Shown: piece by piece, positions 9,188 to 18,229 of the stretch | How positions within the stretch are numbered: position 1 is the first letter of the stretch | Layout of the letters: each line of letters starts with the position of its first letter | Assembly: GCA_018267275.1 (NCBI GenBank) | Contig: JAFDYV010000004.1 | Span: 496,001 to 560,000, forward strand | Direction of reading: 5' to 3' | DNA length: 64,000 nt | DNA from: Bacteroidota bacterium | Lineage (GTDB): Bacteria > Bacteroidota > Bacteroidia > Cytophagales > Cyclobacteriaceae | Notes under the pieces: generated by a model | Database searches by the model: none | What the model was told of the DNA's origin: nothing | Seen by the model: the letters and a program-made list of their open reading frames with translations, nothing else | Position numbers and translations under genes: made by a program

Positions 9188-10363
9188 TTATTCCACCCAC
9201 AACACCAACCCCTTCAAATACTCTCCTTCCGGATGAAAGATAGAAACAGGATGGTCGGCAGGTTGAGATAAATGATGAAGCACTTTAATGCTCCTTTTCG
9301 CTTGTATGGCAGACGAAACAATGGTGTCATAAAATAGTTGCCTATCTACTACCTGTGAACACGAGAATGTAAAAATTACTCCTCCCGGTTTGATAATGCG
9401 CATGGCCTCCGCATTCAACCGTTGGTAGCCCTTCATTGCTTGGTGCTTCGCTTCTTTGTGTTTGGCAAAGGCGGGCGGATCAAGCACAATGACATCATAT
9501 TCGCCCTGCTTATCGCGAATGAAATCAAAAGTGTCTTCAGCAAAACAACCGTTATCTTCAGCGCTGAAACCATTTAGTTCTAGATTCTTTCGGGTTAGTT
9601 CAATGGCCTTCTCAGAAGCATCTACGGAGTGTACAACCTTCGCTTTATTCTGTAACGCGTATACCGAAAATCCACCCGTGTAACAGAAGGTGTTCAGCAC
9701 TTTTTTTCCGTCACAGCATTCACCCAGCAGCTTTCTGTTTTCGCGCTGGTCTAAAAAGAACCCGGTTTTTTGGCCTTCTTCCCAATCCACAAAAAACTGA
9801 TTGCCATGCTCTACCATTATGTGCGGAACTGCGGCCATTCCAAACAGGTATTCATTTTCGGTTTGTATTTTCCCCACCGAGGGACTCTTGTAATACACCG
9901 CGGTTACATCATTGCCAAGCACCTCACGGATGGCGTCTGAAATTTTGTGCCTATCGTTGTGCATGCCCGCAGAGTGTGCTTGCACTACGGCCACCTTGTT
10001 GTACACGTCTACAATTAATCCGGGGAGGCCATCCCCCTCGCCATGCACCAATCGAAAACCATTTGTAAATGCTGAAACAACATTGGTAGCTCTTCGCTGG
10101 TGATACGCCTTGCCAATTTTGGCCGCCCAAATGTTATCGGCTGGCATTTCTTCGCCAAACACGATCATACGCACAGTAATGGTTCCCTTTTGGTAGTGCC
10201 CAAATCCAAGTGTTCGCTTCTGGTGGTTCTGTACTTCCACCCAATCTCCATCACCCGGTTGGTTATCGATTGATTGAATACCTCCCGAGAATACCCACGG
10301 ATGGAATCTGAGAATGGAATTTTCGCGGCCGGGTTTGAGCCAAACAATGGAACGGATGGTCAT
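9188..10363 (-). CDS. Class I SAM-dependent rRNA methyltransferase, RlmI-like
   Basis: A 391-residue protein built like RlmI: an N-terminal PUA domain (about residues 1-80, opening VWLKPGREN and HPWVFSGGI), a linker, and a C-terminal Rossmann methyltransferase with SAM motif LNTFCYTGGFSVYAL, the active-site DPPAF motif, and FSCSQ with the likely catalytic cysteine. RlmI of E. coli makes m5C1962 in 23S rRNA. Length and motif order match that family. The start codon overlaps the stop of the upstream DUF6265 gene by four bases (ATGA), implying translational coupling, although the two functions look unrelated. Confidence 0.92.
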   Translation of the reverse strand: MTIRSIVWLKPGRENSILRFHPWVFSGGIQSIDNQPGDGDWVEVQNHQKRTLGFGHYQKGTITVRMIVFGEEMPADNIWAAKIGKAYHQRRATNVVSAFTNGFRLVHGEGDGLPGLIVDVYNKVAVVQAHSAGMHNDRHKISDAIREVLGNDVTAVYYKSPSVGKIQTENEYLFGMAAVPHIMVEHGNQFFVDWEEGQKTGFFLDQRENRKLLGECCDGKKVLNTFCYTGGFSVYALQNKAKVVHSVDASEKAIELTRKNLELNGFSAEDNGCFAEDTFDFIRDKQGEYDVIVLDPPAFAKHKEAKHQAMKGYQRLNAEAMRIIKPGGVIFTFSCSQVVDRQLFYDTIVSSAIQAKRSIKVLHHLSQPADHPVSIFHPEGEYLKGLVLWVE

Positions 10364-10791
10364 TTTAGTTTTTGAAAGAAATACGAATAGATTTTAGAGC
10401 CGTCACTAATGGTGGCCTTCATTTTTGTACCGTCTAGTTGATAGGTTATCTTTTTCGGGAAGTCGTGTTGTGGATTCTCGGCTACAAAGCTGGTCGCATT
10501 GAAGGAGGTGATCTTGAATTCCACCGGCTGTTGATTATGCGGAACATCGGGCACGTAAAAAAAGGAGTTCGCCTTTTTTGTCAACCTGATTTTCTCAGAC
10601 ACTTTTTTGGAGCCATCCGCCAGAAGTTCGTATGACTCGGCTTGCAATTCTTGCCCGACCACCTTCCAAACCTCGAAATTGGCTTTTTCAATTTCCTGCC
10701 AGGAGCCCACTAGCCATCCAAATTCTTTTTGTTGGGCCAAAGCTGCTTGCACCACCATGCTCAAAATCAGCGCCCATCGAATTTTTCTCAT
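10360..10791 (-). CDS. Exported DUF6265 family protein
   Basis: A 143-residue protein with a signal peptide ending AALAQ and the motifs of DUF6265: FGWLVGSWQ at the start of the mature protein, a central beta-rich stretch, AENPQHDFPK, and a closing ISDGSKIYSYFF-like strand. The fold is probably a small lipocalin-like barrel; function is unknown. It is the first gene of a two-gene unit with the RlmI-like methyltransferase and is transcribed away from the MORN-repeat lipoprotein gene. Confidence 0.85.
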   Translation of the reverse strand: MRKIRWALILSMVVQAALAQQKEFGWLVGSWQEIEKANFEVWKVVGQELQAESYELLADGSKKVSEKIRLTKKANSFFYVPDVPHNQQPVEFKITSFNATSFVAENPQHDFPKKITYQLDGTKMKATISDGSKIYSYFFQKLK

Positions 10792-10803
10792 GCTGCCCTA
10801 CAC

Positions 10804-10835
10804 TTGACGAAGAGTAAAATTACTCAATATATTTG
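10804..10835 (+). promoter_or_regulatory. Bacteroidota-type promoter for the MORN-repeat lipoprotein
   Basis: TTG at 10804-10806, a 21-base gap, then TATATTTG at 10828-10835. This matches the -33 TTTG / -7 TAnnTTTG pattern, 19 bases before the start codon at 10855. Confidence 0.5.
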
Positions 10836-10854
10836 GCAGCAAAATTTTTTAGCT

Positions 10855-11478
10855 ATGAGATGTAGTGCACTGATATTTTTATTCACGCTGTTGGCGTGCA
10901 ATCAAAAACCCGAAACAAGCAGTTCAACAGCAGTGGTAGACCAAACCACACCTCAACCAACCATGTCAACTTCTGGCGGTGGAGAAGAAGGGATACCAGC
11001 CGGAGCTATCAAAGAGGAATTTGCCGACACGCCAGGTTTGGTGCGCGTAACGTTGGTTGACCAAGGTGGGCTAAAGTCGGCTGACGGTTATTATTTGAAC
11101 AACAAACGCCATGGGGCATGGACGGAATACCAAACCAACGGGCTTGTCAAATCGGTAACAACATATTTTGAAGGAAAGAAAGAGGGTTTGTGTATGGAAA
11201 TGGAGAACGGCCAAATGGCAAAGCGGTTTTACTATCACAGCGGGCTGCGGCATGGCGACTACAAAGAGTTTAAGTCTACCAGCCTAAAGGAAGAACGAAA
11301 CTATGTGAATGGAAAAATCGAGGGCACTGTTCGCATTTATTACGACTACAACTCTAAATTGATGGAGGAGGGTAACTATAAAAACGGTGTGCGAGACGGT
11401 GTTTCGAAGTGGTATGACCAAGACGGCAAACTCTCTATCGAATACGAGTATAAAAATGGCGAACTGGTAAAGAAGTAG
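10855..11478 (+). CDS. MORN/YwqK-type repeat lipoprotein
   Basis: The start at 10855 was chosen because it gives a lipoprotein signal peptide (MRCSALIFLFTLLAC), while the longer frame upstream would overlap the promoter and the divergent gene. After a Ser/Thr-rich linker the protein has about five tandem ~23-residue beta-hairpin repeats with the pattern G-W/Y-x-N-G-x3-G-x-W-x2-Y, as in YNKRHGAWTEY, GKKEGLCME, GKIEGTVRIYY and GVRDGVSKWY. Databases call such proteins 'YwqK family antitoxin', but nothing here suggests toxin-antitoxin activity. It is probably anchored in the periplasmic or outer-membrane face. Confidence 0.88.
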   Translation: MRCSALIFLFTLLACNQKPETSSSTAVVDQTTPQPTMSTSGGGEEGIPAGAIKEEFADTPGLVRVTLVDQGGLKSADGYYLNNKRHGAWTEYQTNGLVKSVTTYFEGKKEGLCMEMENGQMAKRFYYHSGLRHGDYKEFKSTSLKEERNYVNGKIEGTVRIYYDYNSKLMEEGNYKNGVRDGVSKWYDQDGKLSIEYEYKNGELVKK

Positions 11479-11700
11479 CATGAGCCATTGGCCACGGTTC
11501 TTAGAATGTCATCTATGAACTGACATATTTTCAGTTTCGAACCTTTTTGGTACAAAATTCGTATAGGAAGAACGTTGTTTTTGAAGTTGAATCAGTGTAG
11601 GGCAAACCTCAAATCAAGAGGTAGAACTTTTCAGAGGGTTTCAGCATCTTACGCTGGCTCAACAAAAAATAGTAATCAAACCGTAAATGAATTATAAAGT

Positions 11701-13218
11701 ATGAAGCAATTTGTTTCTCTTGTGGTGGCTGCCCTTCTAGGAAGTATTATCACTTTGGTGGCCAACCAGTACGTCAACAAAAATCAAAACGGAAACGTAA
11801 GAATTGAACATGTGAATGGTGTGCCAGCGGCACAGGTTGCGTATCGGGTAAATGAGAAAGGCGAAACAGTCGCATTGGACTTTACCGGCACAGCCGAAAA
11901 GGTGACAGCGGCAGTGGTGCACATCAAATCATCGGCCACCGAGCGGGCCATTACCCGAGAGCGGGATATTGACGATCCCTTTCGGTTCTTCTTTGGTCCA
12001 CAATCGCCCATGCAGCAAGGCCCAAGCCAAAGCACAGGTTCAGGGGTAATCATTAATGCTGATGGATACATCGTTACCAACAACCATGTTGTAAAAGATG
12101 CTGATGTGGTAGAAGTAACGCTTAGTGACAATCGTTCATTTAAGGCAGAGGTAATCGGCACTGACCCCGACACCGATTTAGCGGTGATCAAAATCAATCA
12201 GAAAGGGCTGCCTTTTTTGTCATTTGTGGATTCAGACAAAGCGCGTGTGGGTGAGTGGGTATTGGCGGTGGGTAATCCGTTCAATTTGAATTCTACCGTT
12301 ACAGCGGGCATCATCAGCGCCAAGGGCCGAAACATCAATATCATCAACTCCAGCAATCGCCAAGGCAGAAATGGCGAAGAGGCCGGCCGTACCGCCATTG
12401 AATCGTTTATCCAAACCGATGCTGCCATTAACCCAGGCAATAGCGGAGGCGCATTGGTAAACTTGGATGGTGGCCTATTGGGCATTAACACAGCGATAGC
12501 AAGCCCCACCGGTGCCTACTCTGGTTACGGTTTTGCTGTGCCGTCAGACATTGTTAGTAAAGTGGTTGAGGACCTATTGGCCTATGGCACAGTGCAACGC
12601 GGCTGGTTGGGTGTAGAGGTGCGCAACGTAGATAGCGACCTGGTGAAGCAAGAGGATTTGAGTGTGAATGAGGGAGCCTATATCAACGGTTTTGGCGATG
12701 CAGAAGATAAAAGCGCTGCCAAGGCAGCCGGCATTAAACCGGGTGACGTGGTGGTGAAAATCGATGAGGTGCCGATCAAATCTAGTACGGGATTGATTGA
12801 ATATGTAGGCCGCAAGCGCCCGGGCGATAAGCTAACCCTAACTGTTGACCGCAAAGGAAAGGAGTTGAACATTTCAGTTACATTGAAAAACCGAGCGGGC
12901 AATCTAAACACCATAAAGCGTGAAGAAAAAGATGCGGTGGCTTCGCTCGGTTTGGAGTTAGAGGATGTAGATGCCAAAGCGCTGAAAAAAATTGATTTGG
13001 AAAACGGTGTAAAGGTAAAGGCACTGGAGAAAGGCAAGGTGAGCAAGTACACCGAGATGCGTGAGGGCTTCATCATCACCCGCATTGATAACAAAAAGAT
13101 AAACTCGGTAAAAGAAGCAAACGCTATATTGAGGGCGAAAAAGCCCGGAGATTTGATTACGTTTGAAGGTGTTTATCCGGATTATCCAATCGAGAAAGTA
13201 TTTGCATTACGTTATTAA
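11701..13218 (+). CDS. HtrA/DegP-type periplasmic serine protease
   Basis: A 505-residue protein with an N-terminal membrane anchor or signal (residues 4-25), a trypsin-like domain with the catalytic triad His129 (TNNHVV), Asp159 (DTDLAV) and Ser248 (NPGNSGGA), and two PDZ domains (about residues 290-395 and 410-500). HtrA proteins degrade or refold damaged proteins in the cell envelope and are usually stress-induced. The 222-base leader contains a possible ECF-sigma-like arrangement, too weak to call. A 57-residue gene follows after 14 bases, and then a strong terminator, so the two form a unit. Confidence 0.95.
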   Translation: MKQFVSLVVAALLGSIITLVANQYVNKNQNGNVRIEHVNGVPAAQVAYRVNEKGETVALDFTGTAEKVTAAVVHIKSSATERAITRERDIDDPFRFFFGPQSPMQQGPSQSTGSGVIINADGYIVTNNHVVKDADVVEVTLSDNRSFKAEVIGTDPDTDLAVIKINQKGLPFLSFVDSDKARVGEWVLAVGNPFNLNSTVTAGIISAKGRNINIINSSNRQGRNGEEAGRTAIESFIQTDAAINPGNSGGALVNLDGGLLGINTAIASPTGAYSGYGFAVPSDIVSKVVEDLLAYGTVQRGWLGVEVRNVDSDLVKQEDLSVNEGAYINGFGDAEDKSAAKAAGIKPGDVVVKIDEVPIKSSTGLIEYVGRKRPGDKLTLTVDRKGKELNISVTLKNRAGNLNTIKREEKDAVASLGLELEDVDAKALKKIDLENGVKVKALEKGKVSKYTEMREGFIITRIDNKKINSVKEANAILRAKKPGDLITFEGVYPDYPIEKVFALRY

Positions 13219-13232
13219 CCAAACCAAATAAT

Positions 13233-13406
13233 ATGAGGAGACTGTTTAAGAAAGGTGAGATTGTTCGCAGCAAGATTGATGGCAAAGTGATGGAAGTGCT
13301 GCGGTATATCAAAAAGAACTTGGTACAAGCAAAGTCATTCGATGTAGAGGCGAAAGAGGTGCGAACGGTAATTGTAAAAGAAGATAAGCTCAACCGAGCT
13401 GCTTAA
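13233..13406 (+). CDS. 57-residue protein downstream of htrA, YodC/DUF2158-like
   Basis: ATG at 13233 opens a 57-codon frame ending TAA at 13404-13406, 14 bases after the htrA stop and seven bases before a terminator. The protein is basic at the N-terminus (MRRLFKKGEIVRSK) and has the pattern KGE-IVRSK-DGKVMEV with a closing VIVKEDKL, resembling the small SH3-like DUF2158/YodC proteins. The resemblance is by eye and short. It is accepted as a gene because of its position between htrA and the terminator and its balanced composition. Confidence 0.65.
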   Translation: MRRLFKKGEIVRSKIDGKVMEVLRYIKKNLVQAKSFDVEAKEVRTVIVKEDKLNRAA

Positions 13407-13412
13407 AACGAC

Positions 13413-13440
13413 AAAAGCCCTCCATTCGGAGGGCTTTTTG
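13413..13440 (+). terminator. Intrinsic terminator of the htrA unit
   Basis: AAAAGCCCTCC, loop ATTC, then GGAGGGCTTTTT: a perfect 11-bp stem followed by a T tract. It lies directly after the 57-residue gene. Confidence 0.9.
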
Positions 13441-13572
13441 TTTTCGCACCTTTCCAAACAATTCCGCTAATTTTGAGTTTGAAACTAGCAAACAGACCAT
13501 ACCATCAAAAAGTTTGACATTCCTGCATACTACCGGTCCTCTGTCACAGGCCGAGTAAAAGAATCGAGGCGA

Positions 13573-14721
13573 GTGCAAGACTTGCGCAAGCAAGACTTCT
13601 CCCCTGCCATTATTGACTTCGGCCCTGTGCAGTTTGTAATTGCGCGCCATTTTGGATTTTGTTACGGAGTAGAAAATGCAATCGAGATTAGCTACCGGGC
13701 GTTAGAAGAGAACCCAAATAAGAAAGTGTATCTGCTCAGTCAAATGATTCACAACCAAGAAGTGAACAATGATTTGCTGAGCCGCGGCATTCAGTTTATT
13801 CTTGATACTGATGGCACGCAGTTCATTCCTTGGGATAGCATTAGTCACGAAGATGTGGTCATCATTCCTGCGTTCGGAACAACATTGCAAATAGAACAGC
13901 TTTTGTTAGACAAAGGTGTTGAGGTCCACAAATACAACACCACCTGCCCCTTTGTAGAGAAAGTTTGGAACCGCGCAGAAAAGTTGGGCAAAGAAAACTA
14001 CACGGTAATCATTCACGGAAAACCGAAACACGAGGAAACGAAAGCGACATTTTCTCATAGTTCCAGTGAAGCGCCCTCTGTGGTGGTTCGCGACATGGCT
14101 GAAGCCATTCGCCTAGGGGCATACCTCAAGGGAGCAAAAACCCTAGAAGACTTTCAAACGGAATTCAACGGACAATTTTCCGAAGGTTTTGATCCGACAC
14201 GTGATTTGCAACGCGTAGGCGTGGTAAACCAAACCACTATGCTGGCGACAGAAACGCAGACAATTGCCGACTATTTTAAACAATTGATGATTGACAAATA
14301 TGGAGAGGCAAATTTGAGACAACATTTTGCAGATACGCGCGACACCCTGTGTTATGCCACCAACGACAATCAAGATTCGACTTATGAGTTGTTGAAAACG
14401 GATGCAGATTTGGCAATAGTGGTAGGTGGCTACAATAGCTCAAACACCTCTCATATTGTGGAACTATGCGAAAGGAAGTTTCCCACTTATTTTATTAACT
14501 CTGATCACGAGATTGAATCGAAGCACTTAATCCACCATTTCAACTACCACAAAAAGCAGCGACTTTCAACCCGCGATTTCTTGCCATCAAAACCATACGT
14601 GCGAATCGTACTAACCAGTGGTGCTTCTTGCCCCGATACATTGGTTGATCGCGTGATGTTGAAACTCGTCAGCTATTTCGATAATTCAAAAACGTTGGAG
14701 GAAGCGCTGGCCCCATTCTAG
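13573..14721 (+). CDS. ispH: 4-hydroxy-3-methylbut-2-enyl diphosphate reductase (IspH/LytB)
   Basis: IspH catalyses the last step of the methylerythritol phosphate pathway, making IPP and DMAPP with a [4Fe-4S] cluster. The three cluster cysteines are Cys30 (HFGFCYGVENA), Cys125 (YNTTCPFVEK) and Cys260 (DTLCYATN), counted from the GTG at 13573, and the IIHGKPKHEET segment is present. This is the long Bacteroidota form. The frame is open further upstream to a TAG at 13486-13488, and the extra 23 codons (IKKFDIPAYYRS...) look like the conserved N-terminus of that form, but they begin with ATC at 13504 where homologues have Met. The GTG is therefore a conservative start; the true one is probably upstream and non-standard, or a base is wrong. 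Confidence 0.93.
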   Translation: MQDLRKQDFSPAIIDFGPVQFVIARHFGFCYGVENAIEISYRALEENPNKKVYLLSQMIHNQEVNNDLLSRGIQFILDTDGTQFIPWDSISHEDVVIIPAFGTTLQIEQLLLDKGVEVHKYNTTCPFVEKVWNRAEKLGKENYTVIIHGKPKHEETKATFSHSSSEAPSVVVRDMAEAIRLGAYLKGAKTLEDFQTEFNGQFSEGFDPTRDLQRVGVVNQTTMLATETQTIADYFKQLMIDKYGEANLRQHFADTRDTLCYATNDNQDSTYELLKTDADLAIVVGGYNSSNTSHIVELCERKFPTYFINSDHEIESKHLIHHFNYHKKQRLSTRDFLPSKPYVRIVLTSGASCPDTLVDRVMLKLVSYFDNSKTLEEALAPF

Positions 14722-14772
14722 CAGTATTCCACTTTTTCAAGCGGGCAATTATCATTAATTTACAATCCATTT

Positions 14773-17370
14773 ATGAGGTACCTGCTAAGTATTGTCTTTG
14801 CCTGGCTTTGTTTTAATCAATCGTACGCACAAAATGGCAACTCATTTGTCTCGCACTATACTCCCTCTGACGAACGGATCGATTACCAGAGCATGGGCAT
14901 GGTGCAGGATAGCCGCGGGCTAATCTACTTTACCAATAAGAAAGGCGTTTTAGAATTTGACGGCAAGAACTGGCAAATCATTACTACGCCAGGTGCTGTA
15001 TACACATTGACGATTCTCAACAATGAAGTATATGCAGGTGGCGCTTTTGGTTTTGGAAAACTTTCCGGTAGCATGGGTGCGGGTAGGTCTTACCTCTCCA
15101 TGGCCAACCAAGCGCATATCTTCTCGAGCGTAGCCAGCGGGGGAAAGATATACGCCTGCAACGAAAAATCACTTTTTGTTTTTCGGGGTGATCAAATTGA
15201 AAAAGAGATTACTGCAGGTAATGAAGAAACCTTCTCAGGCGTATTGGAAATTGAAGGCATCGTCTTTCTAAGAACCAACGCGACTGAGCTCAAGGAAGTA
15301 ACCAATGATAATGCAATCAAACAAGCAATTTCATTGCCGGTTGATTCAGAGATCATCTTTACATCTAAACCGAACCAAGATGGGTCTATTTTAATTGGTT
15401 CGGAGCGTGGCGCACTCTATACGCTGAAAGGAACGAAGGGCACCATTGAACAGCTTCGATTACAGGACGAGAAATTCCTTCGGCAAAACCGGCTGGTGGA
15501 TGCCGTATGGTTAGATGAAAATTCGTTGGCTATAGGGACGCTGCTTGGTGGAGTGATGTTGGTAAACCCAAGCACAGGCGAAACCATTGATGTAATCGAC
15601 TATAACCACGGCCTTCCAGACAATGAAGTTTTTGCGTTGTTGGCCGATCAAGATGGTGGAGTATGGGTAGCGCACCAATACGGCTTTACCCGCATTGCAC
15701 CGTTTGTGCCATTCAAGTCATTCAATCACTATACTGGGCTACAGGGCAACTTGCTTTGTGTAAAGTCGGTGAATGGACAGGTTTATGTTGGCACTACATT
15801 GGGTCTGTTTAAACTCACCCGTGAAGATGGACAGCAAGCAACAAGTCTTCCCTCTACAACTGACGCCAACTCAGATGAACAACATGGTCGCGGTTTGTTC
15901 AGCTTTTTACGCTCGCGCAAGAGAATAAACAATAGGAGCACCTCTGTTCTGCCACCCAAAGCCGTGATAACGACACCCTCCAGCAATCGCCAAACTCGTT
16001 ATGCGTACAAAAAAATTGATGGTATTGTAGGAAAGGTTACCCACTTAACAAGCATTAACAACAAACTAGTGGCTTCAGGTTTGGGAGGCGTTTTTGAAGT
16101 AGACGGCCTTCGCGCAACGCCTATCACCAATGAAGCTGTGCGCAGCACTTTTTTTTCTACCAACCTGCAGCAGCTTTTGGTTTGCACCTATAATGAAGAA
16201 TTAAAATCGTATCAGTTCGCCAATGGCTGGCGACCTACAGGGTTATTAGATACTCTTCGTGATTACGTTAGTTACGCGTTTGAAGATAACTACGAAAATA
16301 TCTGGCTGTGTGGACGTTTTCGTGTGTATAAGTTAGAGACTTTAGACGGAGCCATATCCGATATCTCATCCCTTAGCATCAACAATCCATCATTAGACGA
16401 AATGGTGGGTGTTGCCTATGGAAGCGAAGTGTACCTTGCTACTTCTGGGGAATTTAAGCGATATAACAGTACCAGCAACACGTTTAAAAAGTATGATTCG
16501 TTGCCCGGGCCGCACCGATATTTTGCTTCCGCAGGATATTTTTGGTTTAACGATGGAACCCAATGGCGCACGGTAGATAAAAAGTTAAGGGGGTTGAAAT
16601 TGCAATGGCTTAGCCTGTTTCCGAACCTTCGCTATCTTTCGCCAGACGAAAATGCCGAAAACCTGTGGGTGATCACCGCGGACAATGAGCTTTACAAATT
16701 CTCAGGCTTAGCACCGGCAAACCAAGACCATCACTATCCGCTAATGCTTCGCAATGTGCAGGGGCAAGAAATCAAACTAGAGACGAACAAGAAGGTTGTG
16801 CTAGATCAACCTGATAATGTTTTGTCCTTTGAATTTATCCAACCTGAATATGTCAGCCGCAATGCTGTTCAATACCGATACCAAGTAAAGGGCCTTACTA
16901 ACGGTTGGACTACATGGTCAAACGCTAACCATGTTGCGAATTTTCCATTCCTGCCTGCGGGTACCTATCAATTATTGATGCAGTCGCGCGACTTGTTGGG
17001 CAACGAATCAAAAGTGGAGGCAATCTTATTTGAGGTGTTGCCTCCCTATTGGAAACGTTGGTGGTTTTATGCGCTGGAGTTTTTATTTTTTTCGGTGTTG
17101 GTGGCCTTCTCTGTGCGCCTCGGCTCCGCCAATACCAAATACCGCTGGGTGAGTGAAATTTTGTCGCTTCTCACAGTGGTAATTTTTATTCAGTTTATTA
17201 CCACAGGCATCAATTCAATTATATCCGTGCCCAGCTCACCGGTAGTACAATTTTTTATTCAGGTGATGATCGCCTTAATTGTGTTTCCGCTGGAGAGTTA
17301 TTTTCGGAAGTTTATGCGTGTGGTGGCAGAAGGGCGATGGCAAAACAGATTTAAGATTAAACCCGAATAA
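14773..17370 (+). CDS. Two-component-type propeller protein with Y_Y_Y domain but no kinase domain
   Basis: An exported 865-residue protein. After the signal peptide come many two-component-regulator propeller repeats (for example MVQDSRGLIYFTN, LADQDGGVWVAH, AFEDNYENIWLCG) spanning about residues 30-650 and probably forming two seven-bladed propellers. A Y_Y_Y domain follows (about 675-755; QYRYQVKGLTNGWTTW). In hybrid sensor kinases a kinase module would come next; here there are instead about four transmembrane segments and a short basic tail. It may be a sensor working with a separate partner, or a structural derivative. A low-complexity insert near residues 355-400 (Ser/Arg/Thr-rich) interrupts the propeller. 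Confidence 0.85.
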   Translation: MRYLLSIVFAWLCFNQSYAQNGNSFVSHYTPSDERIDYQSMGMVQDSRGLIYFTNKKGVLEFDGKNWQIITTPGAVYTLTILNNEVYAGGAFGFGKLSGSMGAGRSYLSMANQAHIFSSVASGGKIYACNEKSLFVFRGDQIEKEITAGNEETFSGVLEIEGIVFLRTNATELKEVTNDNAIKQAISLPVDSEIIFTSKPNQDGSILIGSERGALYTLKGTKGTIEQLRLQDEKFLRQNRLVDAVWLDENSLAIGTLLGGVMLVNPSTGETIDVIDYNHGLPDNEVFALLADQDGGVWVAHQYGFTRIAPFVPFKSFNHYTGLQGNLLCVKSVNGQVYVGTTLGLFKLTREDGQQATSLPSTTDANSDEQHGRGLFSFLRSRKRINNRSTSVLPPKAVITTPSSNRQTRYAYKKIDGIVGKVTHLTSINNKLVASGLGGVFEVDGLRATPITNEAVRSTFFSTNLQQLLVCTYNEELKSYQFANGWRPTGLLDTLRDYVSYAFEDNYENIWLCGRFRVYKLETLDGAISDISSLSINNPSLDEMVGVAYGSEVYLATSGEFKRYNSTSNTFKKYDSLPGPHRYFASAGYFWFNDGTQWRTVDKKLRGLKLQWLSLFPNLRYLSPDENAENLWVITADNELYKFSGLAPANQDHHYPLMLRNVQGQEIKLETNKKVVLDQPDNVLSFEFIQPEYVSRNAVQYRYQVKGLTNGWTTWSNANHVANFPFLPAGTYQLLMQSRDLLGNESKVEAILFEVLPPYWKRWWFYALEFLFFSVLVAFSVRLGSANTKYRWVSEILSLLTVVIFIQFITTGINSIISVPSSPVVQFFIQVMIALIVFPLESYFRKFMRVVAEGRWQNRFKIKPE

Positions 17371-17371
17371 C

Positions 17372-18229
17372 ATGGATCAGCGCATCATCAACCTATTTGA
17401 CGAGTACACCCACAAGCCGCTTACGCGCGAAGATTTTTTGCAAAAACTTGCCAAGTTAACGGGCGGCACTGCGGCCGCATTGGCATTACTGCCATTACTC
17501 GAGGTAAATTATGCCAACGCAGCCACCATTTTACAAAACGATGAGCGGCTGATGACAGAAAGAATTTCCTACCAAGGAGAGGAGGGAGAAATGAAAGCGT
17601 ATATCGCCAGGCCGAAACAGGACGCCAAGTATGGTGCCGTGATGATCATTCACGAGAACCGAGGGCTGAATCCGCATATCGAAGACGTTACGCGTAGAAT
17701 GGCGGTCGAAGGTTTTTTGGCCATCGCCCCTGATGCGTTGTCGATACAAGGAGGAACACCAACTGATGCTGATAAGGCGCGAGAAATGTTCACCAAGTTG
17801 GATGCCGTCAAAAACATCAAAAACTTTTCCAAGGCTTTTGACTACCTAAAAACGAGAAAAGACTGTAATGGCAAATTTGCCTGCATGGGTTTTTGCTGGG
17901 GCGGAGGCCTCGCCAATCAAATGGCTGTGCATTTGCCCGAGCTGAAAGTCGCTATTCCGTTTTACGGTCGTCAACCAGAGGCTGCTGATGTGCCAAAAAT
18001 AAAAGCCTTTGTTCAATTACATTATGCCGGCACGGACGAGCGCATCAACGCAGGCATAGCCGCTTATGAAGAGGCGTTGAAGCTGAACAAGATTCGGTAT
18101 GAATTATTCACCTATGAAGGTGCACAACACGCCTTCCACAACGACACCGCCCCAACGCGCTACAACGAAGCCGCGGCAAAATTGGCGTGGAGCCGCGCCA
18201 CGGATTTATTGAAAAAAGAATTGAAATGA
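17372..18229 (+). CDS. Dienelactone hydrolase family protein
   Basis: The start at 17372, one base after the stop of the propeller gene, was chosen over an in-frame upstream start that would overlap it. The 285-residue protein has a hydrophobic stretch near residues 30-48 (possible export or anchor signal) and a dienelactone hydrolase alpha/beta fold with HENRG, the Cys nucleophile in GFCWGGG, an Asp in YAGTDERINA and His in GAQHAFHN. Family members open lactone or ester bonds, classically in aromatic ring catabolism; most environmental members have unknown substrates. Its stop codon overlaps the start of the next gene (ATGA). Confidence 0.9.
   Translation: MDQRIINLFDEYTHKPLTREDFLQKLAKLTGGTAAALALLPLLEVNYANAATILQNDERLMTERISYQGEEGEMKAYIARPKQDAKYGAVMIIHENRGLNPHIEDVTRRMAVEGFLAIAPDALSIQGGTPTDADKAREMFTKLDAVKNIKNFSKAFDYLKTRKDCNGKFACMGFCWGGGLANQMAVHLPELKVAIPFYGRQPEAADVPKIKAFVQLHYAGTDERINAGIAAYEEALKLNKIRYELFTYEGAQHAFHNDTAPTRYNEAAAKLAWSRATDLLKKELK

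Noticed and set aside
10855..11478. Toxin-antitoxin function for the MORN/YwqK-like lipoprotein
   Set aside because: The 'antitoxin' name is carried over from annotation. The protein is an exported lipoprotein with repeats and there is no adjacent toxin.
11624..11651. GAACTT-N17-TCTTA upstream of htrA, like an E. coli sigma-E promoter
   Set aside because: Spacing and the -10 match are weak, and sigma-E consensus from E. coli need not apply in Bacteroidota. It is not called as a feature.
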